Positions 1 through 7,896 of a stretch of 21,924 nucleotides of DNA are shown piece by piece. The notes beneath the pieces were generated by a model that made no database searches, had not been told where the DNA came from, and saw only the letters and a list, made by a program, of their open reading frames with translations. Every line of letters begins with the position of its first letter. Position 1 is the stretch's first letter. The DNA comes from Elusimicrobiaceae bacterium (lineage in GTDB: Bacteria; Elusimicrobiota; Elusimicrobia; Elusimicrobiales; Elusimicrobiaceae): assembly GCA_017647245.1 (NCBI GenBank), contig JAGCKY010000024.1, forward strand, positions 1 through 21,924, given 5' to 3'. Both the position numbers and the translations under genes were made by a program.

Positions 1-707
1 CCGGCCATATTGCCGCTTAATTTACTTCCGGCTCGTAGATATACCGCCGTACCTTCATTACTCATCGTACCGATTTCGGCCTCGGGTTGAAATTTGGCTT
101 GCCCCTTGTTATCAAAGTCAATGTAATAGCGCGGGTCCAAAATCACCCACCAATTAGTATCGGATAAATATGCGATTGCCCCGCGGATACGGCCGTTATT
201 GATATTGTCGCGTCCACCGTCCCCCGCAATAGACCAATGCTGTTTATATCCCAGCGCAAAAAACCAATTCGGCGTAGGCATAAATACGCCGTATACCGAG
301 GGATTAAGTTGCACTTTTCCCGTGCCTAAATCATCGGAAGTGGCAGTAGGTAATATACTTTCCAATACCGCACCATAGGACCACACTTGCCCCTCATTAT
401 ACCGGCCCATAGAAAGCGATAACGTGATATCGCCCAGTCCGTTTTTGCTTTCTGCCGGAGACTCAAAACGTGCTAGCGGCAATTCTATGCCTGCCGTCAG
501 GTCCGGCGCAAATCTATAATAACCTTTCATAGTCATTTTAGAAAGCGAAACAGAGCCGCTATTATCAATTACATCCATAGACGGACTTAATTCTAACGAT
601 GTTACTCTGTCGTTGGGCAACACATCGCGAATTTGCTGGATTTGCGCTTGTGCAGCAGGTAAAGCAAACAAACTAATCACAAACAATGACACGTATTTTT
701 TCAGCAT
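1..707 (-). CDS. Outer-membrane beta-barrel protein, C-terminus cut off by window edge
   Basis: Translating the minus strand from ATG 707 gives 235 residues with no stop before the window edge. The first ~21 residues (MLKKYVSLFVISLFALPAAQA) form a type I signal peptide ending AQA. The mature part has alternating aromatic and small residues typical of beta-strands, with short turns such as GLGDITLSLSMG and NWFFALGYKQHW. This pattern resembles the putative porin/Phenol_MetA_deg-type outer-membrane barrels; that family assignment is inference. The start is supported by a strong AAGGAGG at 712-718. The Sel1/TPR gene lies 74 bases upstream on the same strand, with a 16-bp perfect palindrome between them that could control this gene. 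Substrate and function are unknown. Confidence 0.75.
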   Translation of the reverse strand, partial: MLKKYVSLFVISLFALPAAQAQIQQIRDVLPNDRVTSLELSPSMDVIDNSGSVSLSKMTMKGYYRFAPDLTAGIELPLARFESPAESKNGLGDITLSLSMGRYNEGQVWSYGAVLESILPTATSDDLGTGKVQLNPSVYGVFMPTPNWFFALGYKQHWSIAGDGGRDNINNGRIRGAIAYLSDTNWWVILDPRYYIDFDNKGQAKFQPEAEIGTMSNEGTAVYLRAGSKLSGNMA

Positions 708-730
708 ACAGCCTCCTTAGGGTGGATTAA

Positions 731-746
731 CATAACACGTGTTATG
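731..746. promoter_or_regulatory. Perfect 16-bp palindrome, candidate operator
   Basis: CATAACACGTGTTATG is its own reverse complement. Allowing one mismatched pair, the symmetry extends to 727-750. It lies 24-39 bases upstream of the start of the outer-membrane barrel gene. On the minus strand it overlaps a weak extended -10-like TGT-TATGTT. A two-fold symmetric site there fits a dimeric repressor. It folds poorly as a terminator because the loop would be minimal and no T-run follows. Confidence 0.5.
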
Positions 747-781
747 GTAACAAACCATATTTCTTTTTTAAAGCTGAAAAA

Positions 782-1243
782 TTAATTAGTTTGCCCGTCC
801 AACGCTTTGCGCGTTTGAATAATTTGGCTTTCCAAATAATTATATGCTTCGGGGGAAAGGGGCGTATCACGCCCCAAAATGATAGACTGGGAAAGAGCTT
901 CTTCGTAGTTAGACAATGCTTTTTGCAAATTCTGCTCCGTACCGCAACCGCACAAAAATAAATCGCCTAGCATCAACAGTACAGAAGGGTCTTTTGTTTG
1001 CCGCGCCAGCACTTGCACCCATTTAAAAATAATGGGATAATACTGGGCGTCTTTCTCTTTATAAAAAAGTTCTGCCAAATGATACATCGCTTTGCTATCC
1101 CCGCGCGCGGCCTGAGCGTCCAATTGTTTATACATTTTACGCCGTGCTTTGGCCAGCGAAATAGGGCGTTTACTGCGCCACCACCGCCACACCGCAAATC
1201 CACCCACCACCGCCACGAGTAAAATGCCTATCGTTATTCTCAT
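782..1243 (-). CDS. Membrane-anchored Sel1/TPR-repeat protein
   Basis: This 153-residue protein starts with a hydrophobic segment (residues 2-20) followed by RWWRSKR, so it is probably an N-terminal membrane anchor rather than a cleaved signal. The rest is helical with Sel1/TPR-like repeats: DSKAMYHLAELFYKEKD at about 49-65 and DPSVLLMLGDLFLCGCGTEQN, then KALSNYEEALSQS, at about 85-118. Such repeats usually scaffold protein-protein contacts; the partner cannot be read from sequence. No Shine-Dalgarno precedes the ATG. A promoter ends six bases before it, so the mRNA is predicted to be leaderless. The barrel gene lies 74 bases downstream and may be read from the same transcript. Confidence 0.7.
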   Translation of the reverse strand: MRITIGILLVAVVGGFAVWRWWRSKRPISLAKARRKMYKQLDAQAARGDSKAMYHLAELFYKEKDAQYYPIIFKWVQVLARQTKDPSVLLMLGDLFLCGCGTEQNLQKALSNYEEALSQSIILGRDTPLSPEAYNYLESQIIQTRKALDGQTN

Positions 1244-1249
1244 AAGATA

Positions 1250-1278
1250 AGTATAAAATTTTTTCTTTTAAAACGCAA
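1250..1278 (-). promoter_or_regulatory. Promoter of the Sel1/TPR gene (leaderless type)
   Basis: On the minus strand TTGCGT (1273-1278), a 17-base spacer and TATACT (1250-1255) form a sigma-70-like promoter. Only six bases separate the -10 from the ATG at 1243, so transcription should begin at or next to the start codon. No ribosome-binding site is present. Confidence 0.55.
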
Positions 1279-1320
1279 ACGATAAAAATTGATCAAAACC
1301 CGTCAGAAATAGCGATAGAT

Positions 1321-1370
1321 AAAATAAGACACTTGCGATCCCCAATTAGGAAAACTCAAGTGTCTATTTT
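1321..1370 (-). terminator. Probable terminator of the epimerase/PP-loop/ugd operon
   Basis: AAAATAAGACACTTG (1321-1335) pairs with CAAGTGTCTATTTT (1357-1370) with one bulged base and a 21-base loop. Read on the minus strand the 3' arm ends CTTATTTTATC, which is U-rich. It sits about 80 bases after the ugd stop and just before the promoter of the Sel1/TPR gene. The long loop makes it weaker than the other terminators here. Confidence 0.5.
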
Positions 1371-1451
1371 ATAAAAAGTGTACGGCTCTTTTATATTACC
1401 TATTTTACCGCGTAAAATAAACAAATAAGACTATACAAAACTAACCCGGTA

Positions 1452-2684
1452 TTAGTCCCGTTTGAACAAATCGCGCGTATACACTTTGACCTGCACATCA
1501 TCTAATGAGCTGTCGTAGCGGTTGGCAATAATGGCTTGCGCGCGTTTCTTAAATTCCGCAAGGTCATTGACTACCTCGCTACCGAAAAAAGTAGTGCCGT
1601 TTTCCAACGCGGGCTCATAAATAATGACCGTAGCCCCTTTGGCTTTTACCCGTTTCATAATACCTTGGATAGAGCTTTGGCGGAAATTATCGCTTCCGGC
1701 CTTCATGGTCAGACGGTACACACCAATCACGGTATGATGTTCTTTCTTGCTGTCAAATGCACTGTTTTCATTGTAGTAACCGGCTTGTTGCAATACGCGG
1801 TCCGCGATGAAATCTTTGCGCGTGCGGTTAGATTCCACAATAGCTTTAATTAAGTTTTGCGGTACGTCCGCATAATTTGCTAAAAGTTGTTTGGAATCTT
1901 TTGGCAAGCAATATCCGCCGTAACCAAATGACGGGTTATTATACATACTGCCGATGCGCGGGTCTAAACATACCCCTTCAATGATTGGTTGCGTGTTCAA
2001 ACCTTTCAGTTCGGCGTATGTATCCAACTCGTTAAAATAACTCACGCGCAAGGCCAAATAGGTATTGGCGAACAGTTTGACGGCCTCTGCCTCTGTGTAG
2101 CCCATGAAAAGCGTGGGAACATCTTTTTTGATAGCACCTTCTTGCAGAAGCTTTGCAAATTCGTGCGCTTTTTCATTCAAATTTTTATCTGTTAAATCCG
2201 ACCCAACCACGATGCGAGACGGATATAAATTGTCATACAGCGCATGGCCTTCACGCAAAAACTCCGGGCTGAATAAGATGTTTTTTACACCCATTTTTTC
2301 GCGGATTTGGCGTGTATAACCCACGGGAATAGTAGACTTAATCACCATCGTGGCTTTGGGATTATATTTTTTGACTAATTCAATAACCGCTTCCACTGCG
2401 CTGGTATTAAAATAATTCTGCTGTGGGTCATAGTTAGTCGGCGTGGCGATAATCACAAATTCCGCTTGCTCGTAGGCGGTTTTGGCATCGGTCGTTGCCG
2501 TTAAGTGCAACGGTTTGTTTGCCAAAAAATCTTCAATTTCTTTATCGGCAATCGGGGATTTTTTATGATTAATCAAATCCACTTTTTCCGGCACGATATC
2601 TACCGCAATTACTTCGTTATGTTGGGCCAAAAGTGTGGCAAGTGAAAGTCCTACATATCCTGTTCCGGCTACAGCTATTTTCAT
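1452..2684 (-). CDS. ugd: UDP-glucose 6-dehydrogenase
   Basis: This enzyme oxidises UDP-glucose twice with NAD+ to give UDP-glucuronate in the cytosol. The 410 residues match the short bacterial form. They carry the Rossmann motif GTGYVGLS (7-14), SPEFLREG near 139-146, K203 and N207 in KLFANTYL, and the catalytic cysteine C259 in [17 protein letters not shown] precedes the ATG with normal spacing. It is the last gene of a minus-strand operon after a UDP-glucuronate 4-epimerase and a PP-loop protein. The two sugar enzymes together would make UDP-galacturonate for a surface polysaccharide. No glycosyltransferase lies in this operon, so the polymer must be built from elsewhere. Confidence 0.95.
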   Translation of the reverse strand: MKIAVAGTGYVGLSLATLLAQHNEVIAVDIVPEKVDLINHKKSPIADKEIEDFLANKPLHLTATTDAKTAYEQAEFVIIATPTNYDPQQNYFNTSAVEAVIELVKKYNPKATMVIKSTIPVGYTRQIREKMGVKNILFSPEFLREGHALYDNLYPSRIVVGSDLTDKNLNEKAHEFAKLLQEGAIKKDVPTLFMGYTEAEAVKLFANTYLALRVSYFNELDTYAELKGLNTQPIIEGVCLDPRIGSMYNNPSFGYGGYCLPKDSKQLLANYADVPQNLIKAIVESNRTRKDFIADRVLQQAGYYNENSAFDSKKEHHTVIGVYRLTMKAGSDNFRQSSIQGIMKRVKAKGATVIIYEPALENGTTFFGSEVVNDLAEFKKRAQAIIANRYDSSLDDVQVKVYTRDLFKRD

Positions 2685-2712
2685 ATTATTTCTCCTTCAC
2701 CAAAAAATTTCG

Positions 2713-3495
2713 TTATTTAGATTTGAAAATACGGAAATACAGCATGCATAGTTTCATAGCGATGCGCTTTCCCGTCAAAGCTGACAAAAAGCGAAACACT
2801 TTATACCGACGGCGAGCCGTTTCGTCTAACAAGAATTCCATATGTTTGGACATTTTCTGTTGACACGGGGTACAAAAGCCACAACAATGATTGTTTAACG
2901 GATTATTGCAAAACCAAATGAGTTTCATTACATCTTCATACCCCCACGTTTTGATACGCTCAAGCATATCTTGTTCCGTGAGTGACAAAATAGGAAAGCT
3001 TACATTCTCAAACAATGCACTGCATTGCGGGGCGGAAGAAGCTGTGTCTAATTTTTGACTTCCATCTGCATTTTGAATCAGTTTGCCGAACTGATGTAAC
3101 GTAGAAGTACAACCACCGCGTTTACCGCTCGGTTTTTCAATACATAATTCAATGCCGGGATATTGTTTGGCCACCACCGGCAACCATTTATATTGCGAAC
3201 CGATTGAAACCGTCTTGAAAATAAAATTCCACGCCTCTTCCACACGCGGGTCTTTGGACAGAGAAGATAAATTGATTTGTTTAATAGGTAGAAACACGGC
3301 CTTCGTTTCCGGCTTTTGTTCTAGTAAATGCATAATTAAGTCCATCGCACGCAACTCAAGATGCTGACTGCGCCGGCTCGGATCTGCCACATAAATGGGT
3401 TGTATGCTTACCGGCACACGGGAAAGCTCTACAATGCGATATGTAGAATCCCAACCACCCGTCCAAAAAATATGCACGATTTTCTTATCTGTCAT
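2713..3495 (-). CDS. QueC-like PP-loop ATP-binding protein in a UDP-uronate operon
   Basis: This 260-residue protein opens with a strand and a modified PP-loop, FWTGGWDSTYR (10-20), the ATP-pyrophosphatase motif usually written SGGxDS. Near the C-terminus C196, C205, C208 and C211 form CX8CX2CX2C, the spacing of the zinc site of QueC (7-cyano-7-deazaguanine synthase). It ends in a basic, hydrophobic tail. PP-loop enzymes adenylate a carboxylate or oxo group for amidation, thiolation or nitrile formation. Its ATG directly follows the epimerase stop codon, with the Shine-Dalgarno inside the epimerase 3' end, so the two are translationally coupled. No other queuosine gene is near, so acting on a sugar or uronic acid is more likely than on preQ0. 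That is inference and the substrate is unknown. Confidence 0.7.
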   Translation of the reverse strand: MTDKKIVHIFWTGGWDSTYRIVELSRVPVSIQPIYVADPSRRSQHLELRAMDLIMHLLEQKPETKAVFLPIKQINLSSLSKDPRVEEAWNFIFKTVSIGSQYKWLPVVAKQYPGIELCIEKPSGKRGGCTSTLHQFGKLIQNADGSQKLDTASSAPQCSALFENVSFPILSLTEQDMLERIKTWGYEDVMKLIWFCNNPLNNHCCGFCTPCQQKMSKHMEFLLDETARRRYKVFRFLSALTGKRIAMKLCMLYFRIFKSK

Positions 3496-4575
3496 TTATT
3501 TCTCCTTCTGATAAAAATCTTTATACCACCGCGCAAAGCGGCGCAACCCTTCACGCAAAGACGTCTTGGGTTTAAAACCAAAATCTTTTTCCAGCGCTGT
3601 CGTGTCGGCATAGGTGATAGGTACATCTCCGGGTTGCATGGCCACTAATTCTTTATGCGCTTCAAAATCGTAGTTTTTATCCAACACGCCCGCGCGGATA
3701 AGTTCTTCTTGCAAAATTTGCACGAAATCCAATAGATTTTCTGGCGAGTTATTGCCAATGTTGTACAAAGCATACGGCGGCAATGGCAAACCGTCTTCAC
3801 CGTTTTGACGAACCGGTGCGCCTTGCATCACGCGGTAAACACCTTCTACAATATCGTCCACATAGGTAAAATCGCGTTTGCAGTTACCAAAGTTGAAAAT
3901 TTTAATTTGTTCTCCTTTTACCAGTTTGTTGGTAAAACCAAAATACGCCATGTCCGGCCGCCCCGCCGGCCCGTATACGGTAAAAAAGCGCAAACCCGTG
4001 CACGGAATGTTATATAGTTTGGCATAGGCGTGCGCCAAAAGTTCATTTGATTTCTTAGTGGCTGCATAAAGCGATACAGGATTATCCACTTTATCTTCAA
4101 TGGCATACGGAACTTTTTTGTTAGAACCATAGACGGAAGAACTGGACGCATACACCAAATGTTCTACCCCCGTTTGGCCCTTGTCATACGAGTGGCGGCA
4201 CGCTTCCAAAATGTTATAAAAACCAATTAAATTTGCCTCTATGTAAGCATCGGGATTGGTAATAGAATAACGCACTCCCGCCTGTGCGGCCAAATTGACC
4301 ACGATTTGCGGCTGGTATTTGGTAAAAATTTCTGTAATCAGATTTTTATCCGCCAAATTCCCTTTAATAAAAGTGAAATTGGGCAATTTCGCCAGTTGCG
4401 CCAGACGATATTCTTTGAGCGAAATATCGTAATAATTATTTACGCTGTCTAAACCGATTACACGTGCTTGCGGATTTTCTTTGCACACCCGCCCGGCCAA
4501 CGCAGAGCCGATAAATCCCGCCGCACCGGTAATGAGAATAGTTTTATTTTGCAGATTTAATGAGTTTTTGGACAT
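3496..4575 (-). CDS. UDP-glucuronate 4-epimerase (GalE-type SDR)
   Basis: This 359-residue extended short-chain dehydrogenase/reductase interconverts UDP-glucuronate and UDP-galacturonate using tightly bound NAD. Visible motifs are GAAGFIGS (17-24), NLAAQAGVRYS (94-104), SSSSVYG (144-150), the catalytic Y170 and K174 in YAATK, and RFFTVYGPAGRPDMA (196-210). That last motif and QPGDVPITYAD near the C-terminus are typical of the CapI/LspL UDP-glucuronate epimerases rather than of galactose GalE. It heads the operon with the PP-loop gene and ugd, which supplies its substrate. There is no Shine-Dalgarno; an extended -10 box lies eight bases before the ATG, so a leaderless or near-leaderless mRNA is predicted. 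Confidence 0.9.
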   Translation of the reverse strand: MSKNSLNLQNKTILITGAAGFIGSALAGRVCKENPQARVIGLDSVNNYYDISLKEYRLAQLAKLPNFTFIKGNLADKNLITEIFTKYQPQIVVNLAAQAGVRYSITNPDAYIEANLIGFYNILEACRHSYDKGQTGVEHLVYASSSSVYGSNKKVPYAIEDKVDNPVSLYAATKKSNELLAHAYAKLYNIPCTGLRFFTVYGPAGRPDMAYFGFTNKLVKGEQIKIFNFGNCKRDFTYVDDIVEGVYRVMQGAPVRQNGEDGLPLPPYALYNIGNNSPENLLDFVQILQEELIRAGVLDKNYDFEAHKELVAMQPGDVPITYADTTALEKDFGFKPKTSLREGLRRFARWYKDFYQKEK

Positions 4576-4583
4576 ATATGTAT

Positions 4584-4596
4584 ATTATACCAATTA
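4584..4596 (-). promoter_or_regulatory. Extended -10 promoter of the epimerase operon
   Basis: The minus strand reads TAATTGGTATAATA, a perfect TATAAT (4584-4589) preceded by TGG (extended -10). No good -35 is seen. Eight bases separate the -10 from the ATG at 4575. The same 14 bases occur upstream of the Slam-type cargo gene at 7897-7910. Confidence 0.6.
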
Positions 4597-4640
4597 TCCG
4601 TAAGCTACATTTTGCCGGGCCGTTTAACCCAAAAAACCGC

Positions 4641-4646
4641 TATAAT
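4641..4646 (+). promoter_or_regulatory. tag: -10 box of tag (leaderless type)
   Basis: A perfect TATAAT lies eight bases before the ATG at 4655, with no convincing -35 and no Shine-Dalgarno. It is back to back with the epimerase promoter in an intergenic gap of only 79 bases. Confidence 0.5.
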
Positions 4647-4654
4647 GTCCATAT

Positions 4655-5260
4655 ATGGCTTATTGCAACAGTTGGTGCCGTACAGCTACCGATAAAATGT
4701 ACCACGATACCGAGTGGGGTGTTCCTTTACATGAGGACCGCCTGCAATTTGAATTTCTGATGCTGGAAGTGATGCAATGCGGCCTGTCATGGCAACTAAT
4801 GCTCAAAAAACGTGCAATCTTTCGCAAGTGCTTTGATCAGTTTGACTATGTCAAGATTGCCCACTATGGCCCGTCGGATATCAAGCGTATTTTAAACACG
4901 CCCGGCATGATTAAATCCCCCCGCAAAATCAAGGCAATTATCCAAAACGCCAACGCTTTTTGCCGCTTGCGCAAAGAATTTGGTACATTTAGTAAATTTT
5001 TGTGGGCATACAGCAACGGTAAAACGATTATCTATAGCGGACACGCCGGAGGCAAAGTACCCGCCTCTAACACTCTTTCGGCGCGGATTAGTGCAGACTT
5101 GAAAAAACGCGGATTTAGTTTTCTAGGGCCTGTAACGGTTTATTCTCATTTGCAAGCTTGCGGAATCATCAATGACCATAGCGCCGATTGCCCGCTGTTT
5201 GCCCGAATTAATAAGAAATATCCCACCGTCAAAAAGCCCCGCACTGGCGAAGTGTTTTAA
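4655..5260 (+). CDS. tag: DNA-3-methyladenine glycosylase I
   Basis: Tag excises N3-methyladenine from alkylated DNA, the first step of base-excision repair. The 201-residue protein carries all the hallmarks of the HhH-family TAG enzyme. The zinc ligands fall at C4, H17, H175 and C179, the same positions as in the E. coli enzyme. Also present are YHDTEWGVP (16-24), E38, QCGLSW (41-46) and KRGFSFLGP (151-159). The ATG at 4655 is required to keep C4. No Shine-Dalgarno precedes it, but TATAAT ends eight bases upstream. The gene converges on the Slam-like gene, with a single base between the two stop codons and no terminator in between. Confidence 0.95.
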   Translation: MAYCNSWCRTATDKMYHDTEWGVPLHEDRLQFEFLMLEVMQCGLSWQLMLKKRAIFRKCFDQFDYVKIAHYGPSDIKRILNTPGMIKSPRKIKAIIQNANAFCRLRKEFGTFSKFLWAYSNGKTIIYSGHAGGKVPASNTLSARISADLKKRGFSFLGPVTVYSHLQACGIINDHSADCPLFARINKKYPTVKKPRTGEVF

Positions 5261-5261
5261 C

Positions 5262-6575
5262 CTAAAAACTACGACTGATTCCTATTTCCCAGCGGCTACG
5301 TTCATAGTCATAATTATAAACGTTGGAAGTGCGTTTATGATACATATAATTTAAAGTTGGCGTAATGTTGTAAATACGTAATAGTTTGCTACTTAAAGAA
5401 ATATAAATTCCATAAGTGGTATCGTGTCTTTTCCATTCTTCAAAACCACCCATTCCATTTGCAAAATAACGTTTATCTTGGTAATTGTTAAAAGATATAT
5501 TTGGTTCTGCGTACATCACAAATCCCCAAGGCAATTCCCTTCCATACCCCAACCCATAGGTTTGTCTGAAAGCGCTATTCCATTTGTATCCGCTTTTTTC
5601 ATAAAAAAGTCCCGTATTTAACGACACATAACTGTGGCTGTTTAAATTGTAAATCAAACGCACATACCCGCCATAGTTATCACTGTCATAAGAACGGTAT
5701 AAAACAGGGTCATAATTCACTTTATTATAGGACAACTTCCCGTAAATAGATAATTTACGCGATAAATCCGCCGTGCTTTGTGCATATACGCCCGGAGCAT
5801 GATAATAGCGACTTTCTTCATTCCATTGTTGGCGGTAGCTGACCCCTACGCTATATTCCGCATGGTCCGTAACATAGCGCGGCCCCAGACTACCCCCTAG
5901 TCCCCAGAAAGAATACTGTTTATCCCGATAATCTATAGCGTCTACGGCTAGACGACTGCGTAATCCCCAACTGTCACTAAACTTATAAATATATTCCACA
6001 CTGGCAAACCCTTGAAAACCTACATCTGATTCCGCATCATCCAATTCCTGACAAATAGGCGTTCCCATGAAATTAAAACAACTGAGTCGGCGCCCGGAAA
6101 CCATATTAATATTACTGTCCGGTACAATTCCCAAACTTACATAAATTCCCCAGGATTTACGGCGGCGTATCAATTCCAACACATTTAAAATCTGTTGACG
6201 CGTCGTGGCAGATAAATTTTTATCAGCTAATGCCAACCGAAGATTATAACGCGCCTTATCATCTGCTTTCAGCAAAAAATAAGCATATCCTAATCCTATT
6301 CTCACCCGAACTAGAGAAGGATTTTCTACCAGTAATTTGCGGTAAATGTCCGCAGCTTGCTCGTAATTTTTCTCACGTAAAAATAATTGCGCAGCCAATA
6401 GCTCTAATTCTTCTTTCTCTTGTTTACTGCTGATATGCACATACTGCTCGGCGAGTGCTTGTTTGGCCGCCGGCATATTATTTTGAGATAAAAAATACTC
6501 TACGCGCGACAGGTCATAACCTTGCCCCGTACTGCTCAAAACGACCCAAAAAAAGAAAATCAAACATTTACGCAT
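5262..6575 (-). CDS. Slam-like outer-membrane exporter (TPR plus DUF560 barrel)
   Basis: Slam proteins move surface lipoproteins or soluble hemophores across the outer membrane. This 437-residue protein has a signal peptide (1-19, ending GQG), then TPR-like helices (~20-135), including LFLREKNYEQAADIYRKLLVENPS and IGLGYAYFLLKADDKAR. A ~14-strand-scale barrel (~140-437) follows and ends in the aromatic signature RSF used by the Bam machine. The segment SLGIVPDSNINMVSG (147-161), at the junction to the barrel, is the classic DUF560 entry motif. The adjacent upstream gene encodes a TbpB-barrel-like secreted protein, the expected cargo. The ATG follows a T-run with no Shine-Dalgarno, but the signal peptide fixes the start. 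Assignment to the DUF560/Slam family is by eye. Confidence 0.75.
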   Translation of the reverse strand: MRKCLIFFFWVVLSSTGQGYDLSRVEYFLSQNNMPAAKQALAEQYVHISSKQEKEELELLAAQLFLREKNYEQAADIYRKLLVENPSLVRVRIGLGYAYFLLKADDKARYNLRLALADKNLSATTRQQILNVLELIRRRKSWGIYVSLGIVPDSNINMVSGRRLSCFNFMGTPICQELDDAESDVGFQGFASVEYIYKFSDSWGLRSRLAVDAIDYRDKQYSFWGLGGSLGPRYVTDHAEYSVGVSYRQQWNEESRYYHAPGVYAQSTADLSRKLSIYGKLSYNKVNYDPVLYRSYDSDNYGGYVRLIYNLNSHSYVSLNTGLFYEKSGYKWNSAFRQTYGLGYGRELPWGFVMYAEPNISFNNYQDKRYFANGMGGFEEWKRHDTTYGIYISLSSKLLRIYNITPTLNYMYHKRTSNVYNYDYERSRWEIGISRSF

Positions 6576-6607
6576 AAAAAAAGGGTCTGCCCAACTTCAG
6601 CAGACCC
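6576..6607 (-). terminator. Intrinsic terminator between cargo and Slam-like gene
   Basis: On the minus strand GGGTCTGC and GCAGACCC (6583-6590 and 6600-6607) form a perfect 8-bp stem with a 9-base loop, followed by seven T residues (6576-6582). The T-run is immediately followed by the ATG of the Slam-like gene. The hairpin starts 12 bases after the cargo stop codon. It should end most cargo transcripts and leave exporter expression to read-through or to a weak local promoter (TGT-TATATC at about 6608-6616). Confidence 0.85.
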
Positions 6608-6619
6608 GATATAACAGAA

Positions 6620-7867
6620 TTAGTTTTCTTTTGCGCCAAAGACGTAACCGCTGTCGCCTTGTTTACGGTAATCACGCAGTTCCTCTCCGCTTAGATCTCC
6701 CCAAGTATCCGGGATTTCAATTTGATTACCCAACACCCCTACCATTTCCAATCCGTATTTGCCAAACAACAGCTTACCCATACCGCCTAAAAAGCGGTTA
6801 TCTTCCGTTGGTAATGGAGCATTTTCTTCATAAGCCAGTCCGTTAAAGCGCACCACACTGCCTTTGATTTCACCCGTCATATTTGCAATATCGTAGGCAT
6901 CGGGCGCGTCCATATCTACCGAGCCGGTCAAGGTATTGTTGGCTAAATCTAAATTGAGCGTAATTTCGCCTGTATAGACTTGTAAAATTTCTTTGGGATT
7001 AACATATCCTTCCGCTTCGTGCGCCATTACGTTACCCGTTAGAGTTACCTGATCGGCCGTACGCAAAGCTTTATTGTACGCATAGCTTTCATCAAAGAAA
7101 ATAAATTTATCTTCTTGTCGATCGCGCAGACCTTCGCCCATCGGGCTGCCGGTAAATTCCGTATGAATATAGTCATCCCAAATACCAAAATCCGATACTG
7201 TCAATCCGGGATGCTCTGTATCCGCTCCTACTTTAGCACCGCCTAAATATAAAGCGGTCCATTTTTCAATAGTAGCCGGCCCCCAATTATTATACGCGAC
7301 TGCTTCTTCTGTGTTGACAAACACATCATAGCGGTCATTTAAAGCAACATGTGTATTGGTGCCAATTACATTTTTGTCACTCGCTGTAAAAGTAAAAGGC
7401 ACTTCCTGCACATACAAATTACCGCCTTCTAAGTAAAATTGCGCAGAAGTTCCTGTTATTTCGCCACTGTTTTCCGGGCGTAAATTAAGACGAGCCGTTG
7501 CGCTTCCGTTAAAATCAAACGAACGCCCTTCCAACTGCCCTTGGCGGTGCAAATCTCCGTCAGAATCATCATAGGTTCCGTTAAGACCGCTCATAGCCAG
7601 ACCGCTTGCTACCTGACTATATTCGTTATTTAAATCACTCTGCGTACCTAAAGTAATTGTATACTGGCTTTGGTCCGTTAAAGCACTCACCAAACTATAA
7701 TCCGGAACTAACCCGGCCAGTTTTGTATCCAAGGCCGCACGTTGCTGGGCTACATCCACCACCTGTGTATTACCGGAGTTGCCGCCACTCCCGCCGCTAT
7801 TATTGGCAATGGCTAGTCCTCCCCCTATTCCCAAAGCGGCAATCAAACCTAAAATCAATGCTGTCAT
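6620..7867 (-). CDS. TbpB-barrel-like secreted protein, probable Slam cargo
   Basis: This 415-residue protein has a hydrophobic N-terminus (1-20), a Gly/Ser/Asn linker (~22-33), then a long beta-rich region. The C-terminus resembles the TbpB-type 8-strand barrel domain found in Slam cargo. FGKYGLEMVGVLG corresponds to the usual GxxAxELGGxF, and the protein ends GYVFGAKEN, like the GVFGAK ending of that family. Other strands include GEITLNLDLANNTLTGSVDM and GEIKGSVVRFNG. The N-terminus has no lipobox cysteine and no positive charge before the hydrophobic stretch. It is therefore not an ordinary Slam lipoprotein and may be soluble or anchored. AAAGGAGA precedes the ATG. It is followed by a terminator and the exporter gene. 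Confidence 0.65.
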   Translation of the reverse strand: MTALILGLIAALGIGGGLAIANNSGGSGGNSGNTQVVDVAQQRAALDTKLAGLVPDYSLVSALTDQSQYTITLGTQSDLNNEYSQVASGLAMSGLNGTYDDSDGDLHRQGQLEGRSFDFNGSATARLNLRPENSGEITGTSAQFYLEGGNLYVQEVPFTFTASDKNVIGTNTHVALNDRYDVFVNTEEAVAYNNWGPATIEKWTALYLGGAKVGADTEHPGLTVSDFGIWDDYIHTEFTGSPMGEGLRDRQEDKFIFFDESYAYNKALRTADQVTLTGNVMAHEAEGYVNPKEILQVYTGEITLNLDLANNTLTGSVDMDAPDAYDIANMTGEIKGSVVRFNGLAYEENAPLPTEDNRFLGGMGKLLFGKYGLEMVGVLGNQIEIPDTWGDLSGEELRDYRKQGDSGYVFGAKEN

Positions 7868-7896
7868 ACGAGTCTCCTTTATTTAGTTGTTCCTTT

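Noticed and set aside
1401..1419. TATTTTAC/GTAAAATA inverted repeat after ugd
   Set aside because: The 8-bp stem is almost all A/T with a 3-base loop and no T-run, too weak to call a terminator or operator with confidence.
2713..3495. Annotation as queC proper
   Set aside because: The PP-loop residue change, the sugar-nucleotide neighbours and absence of other queuosine genes make orthology uncertain, so only QueC-like is stated.
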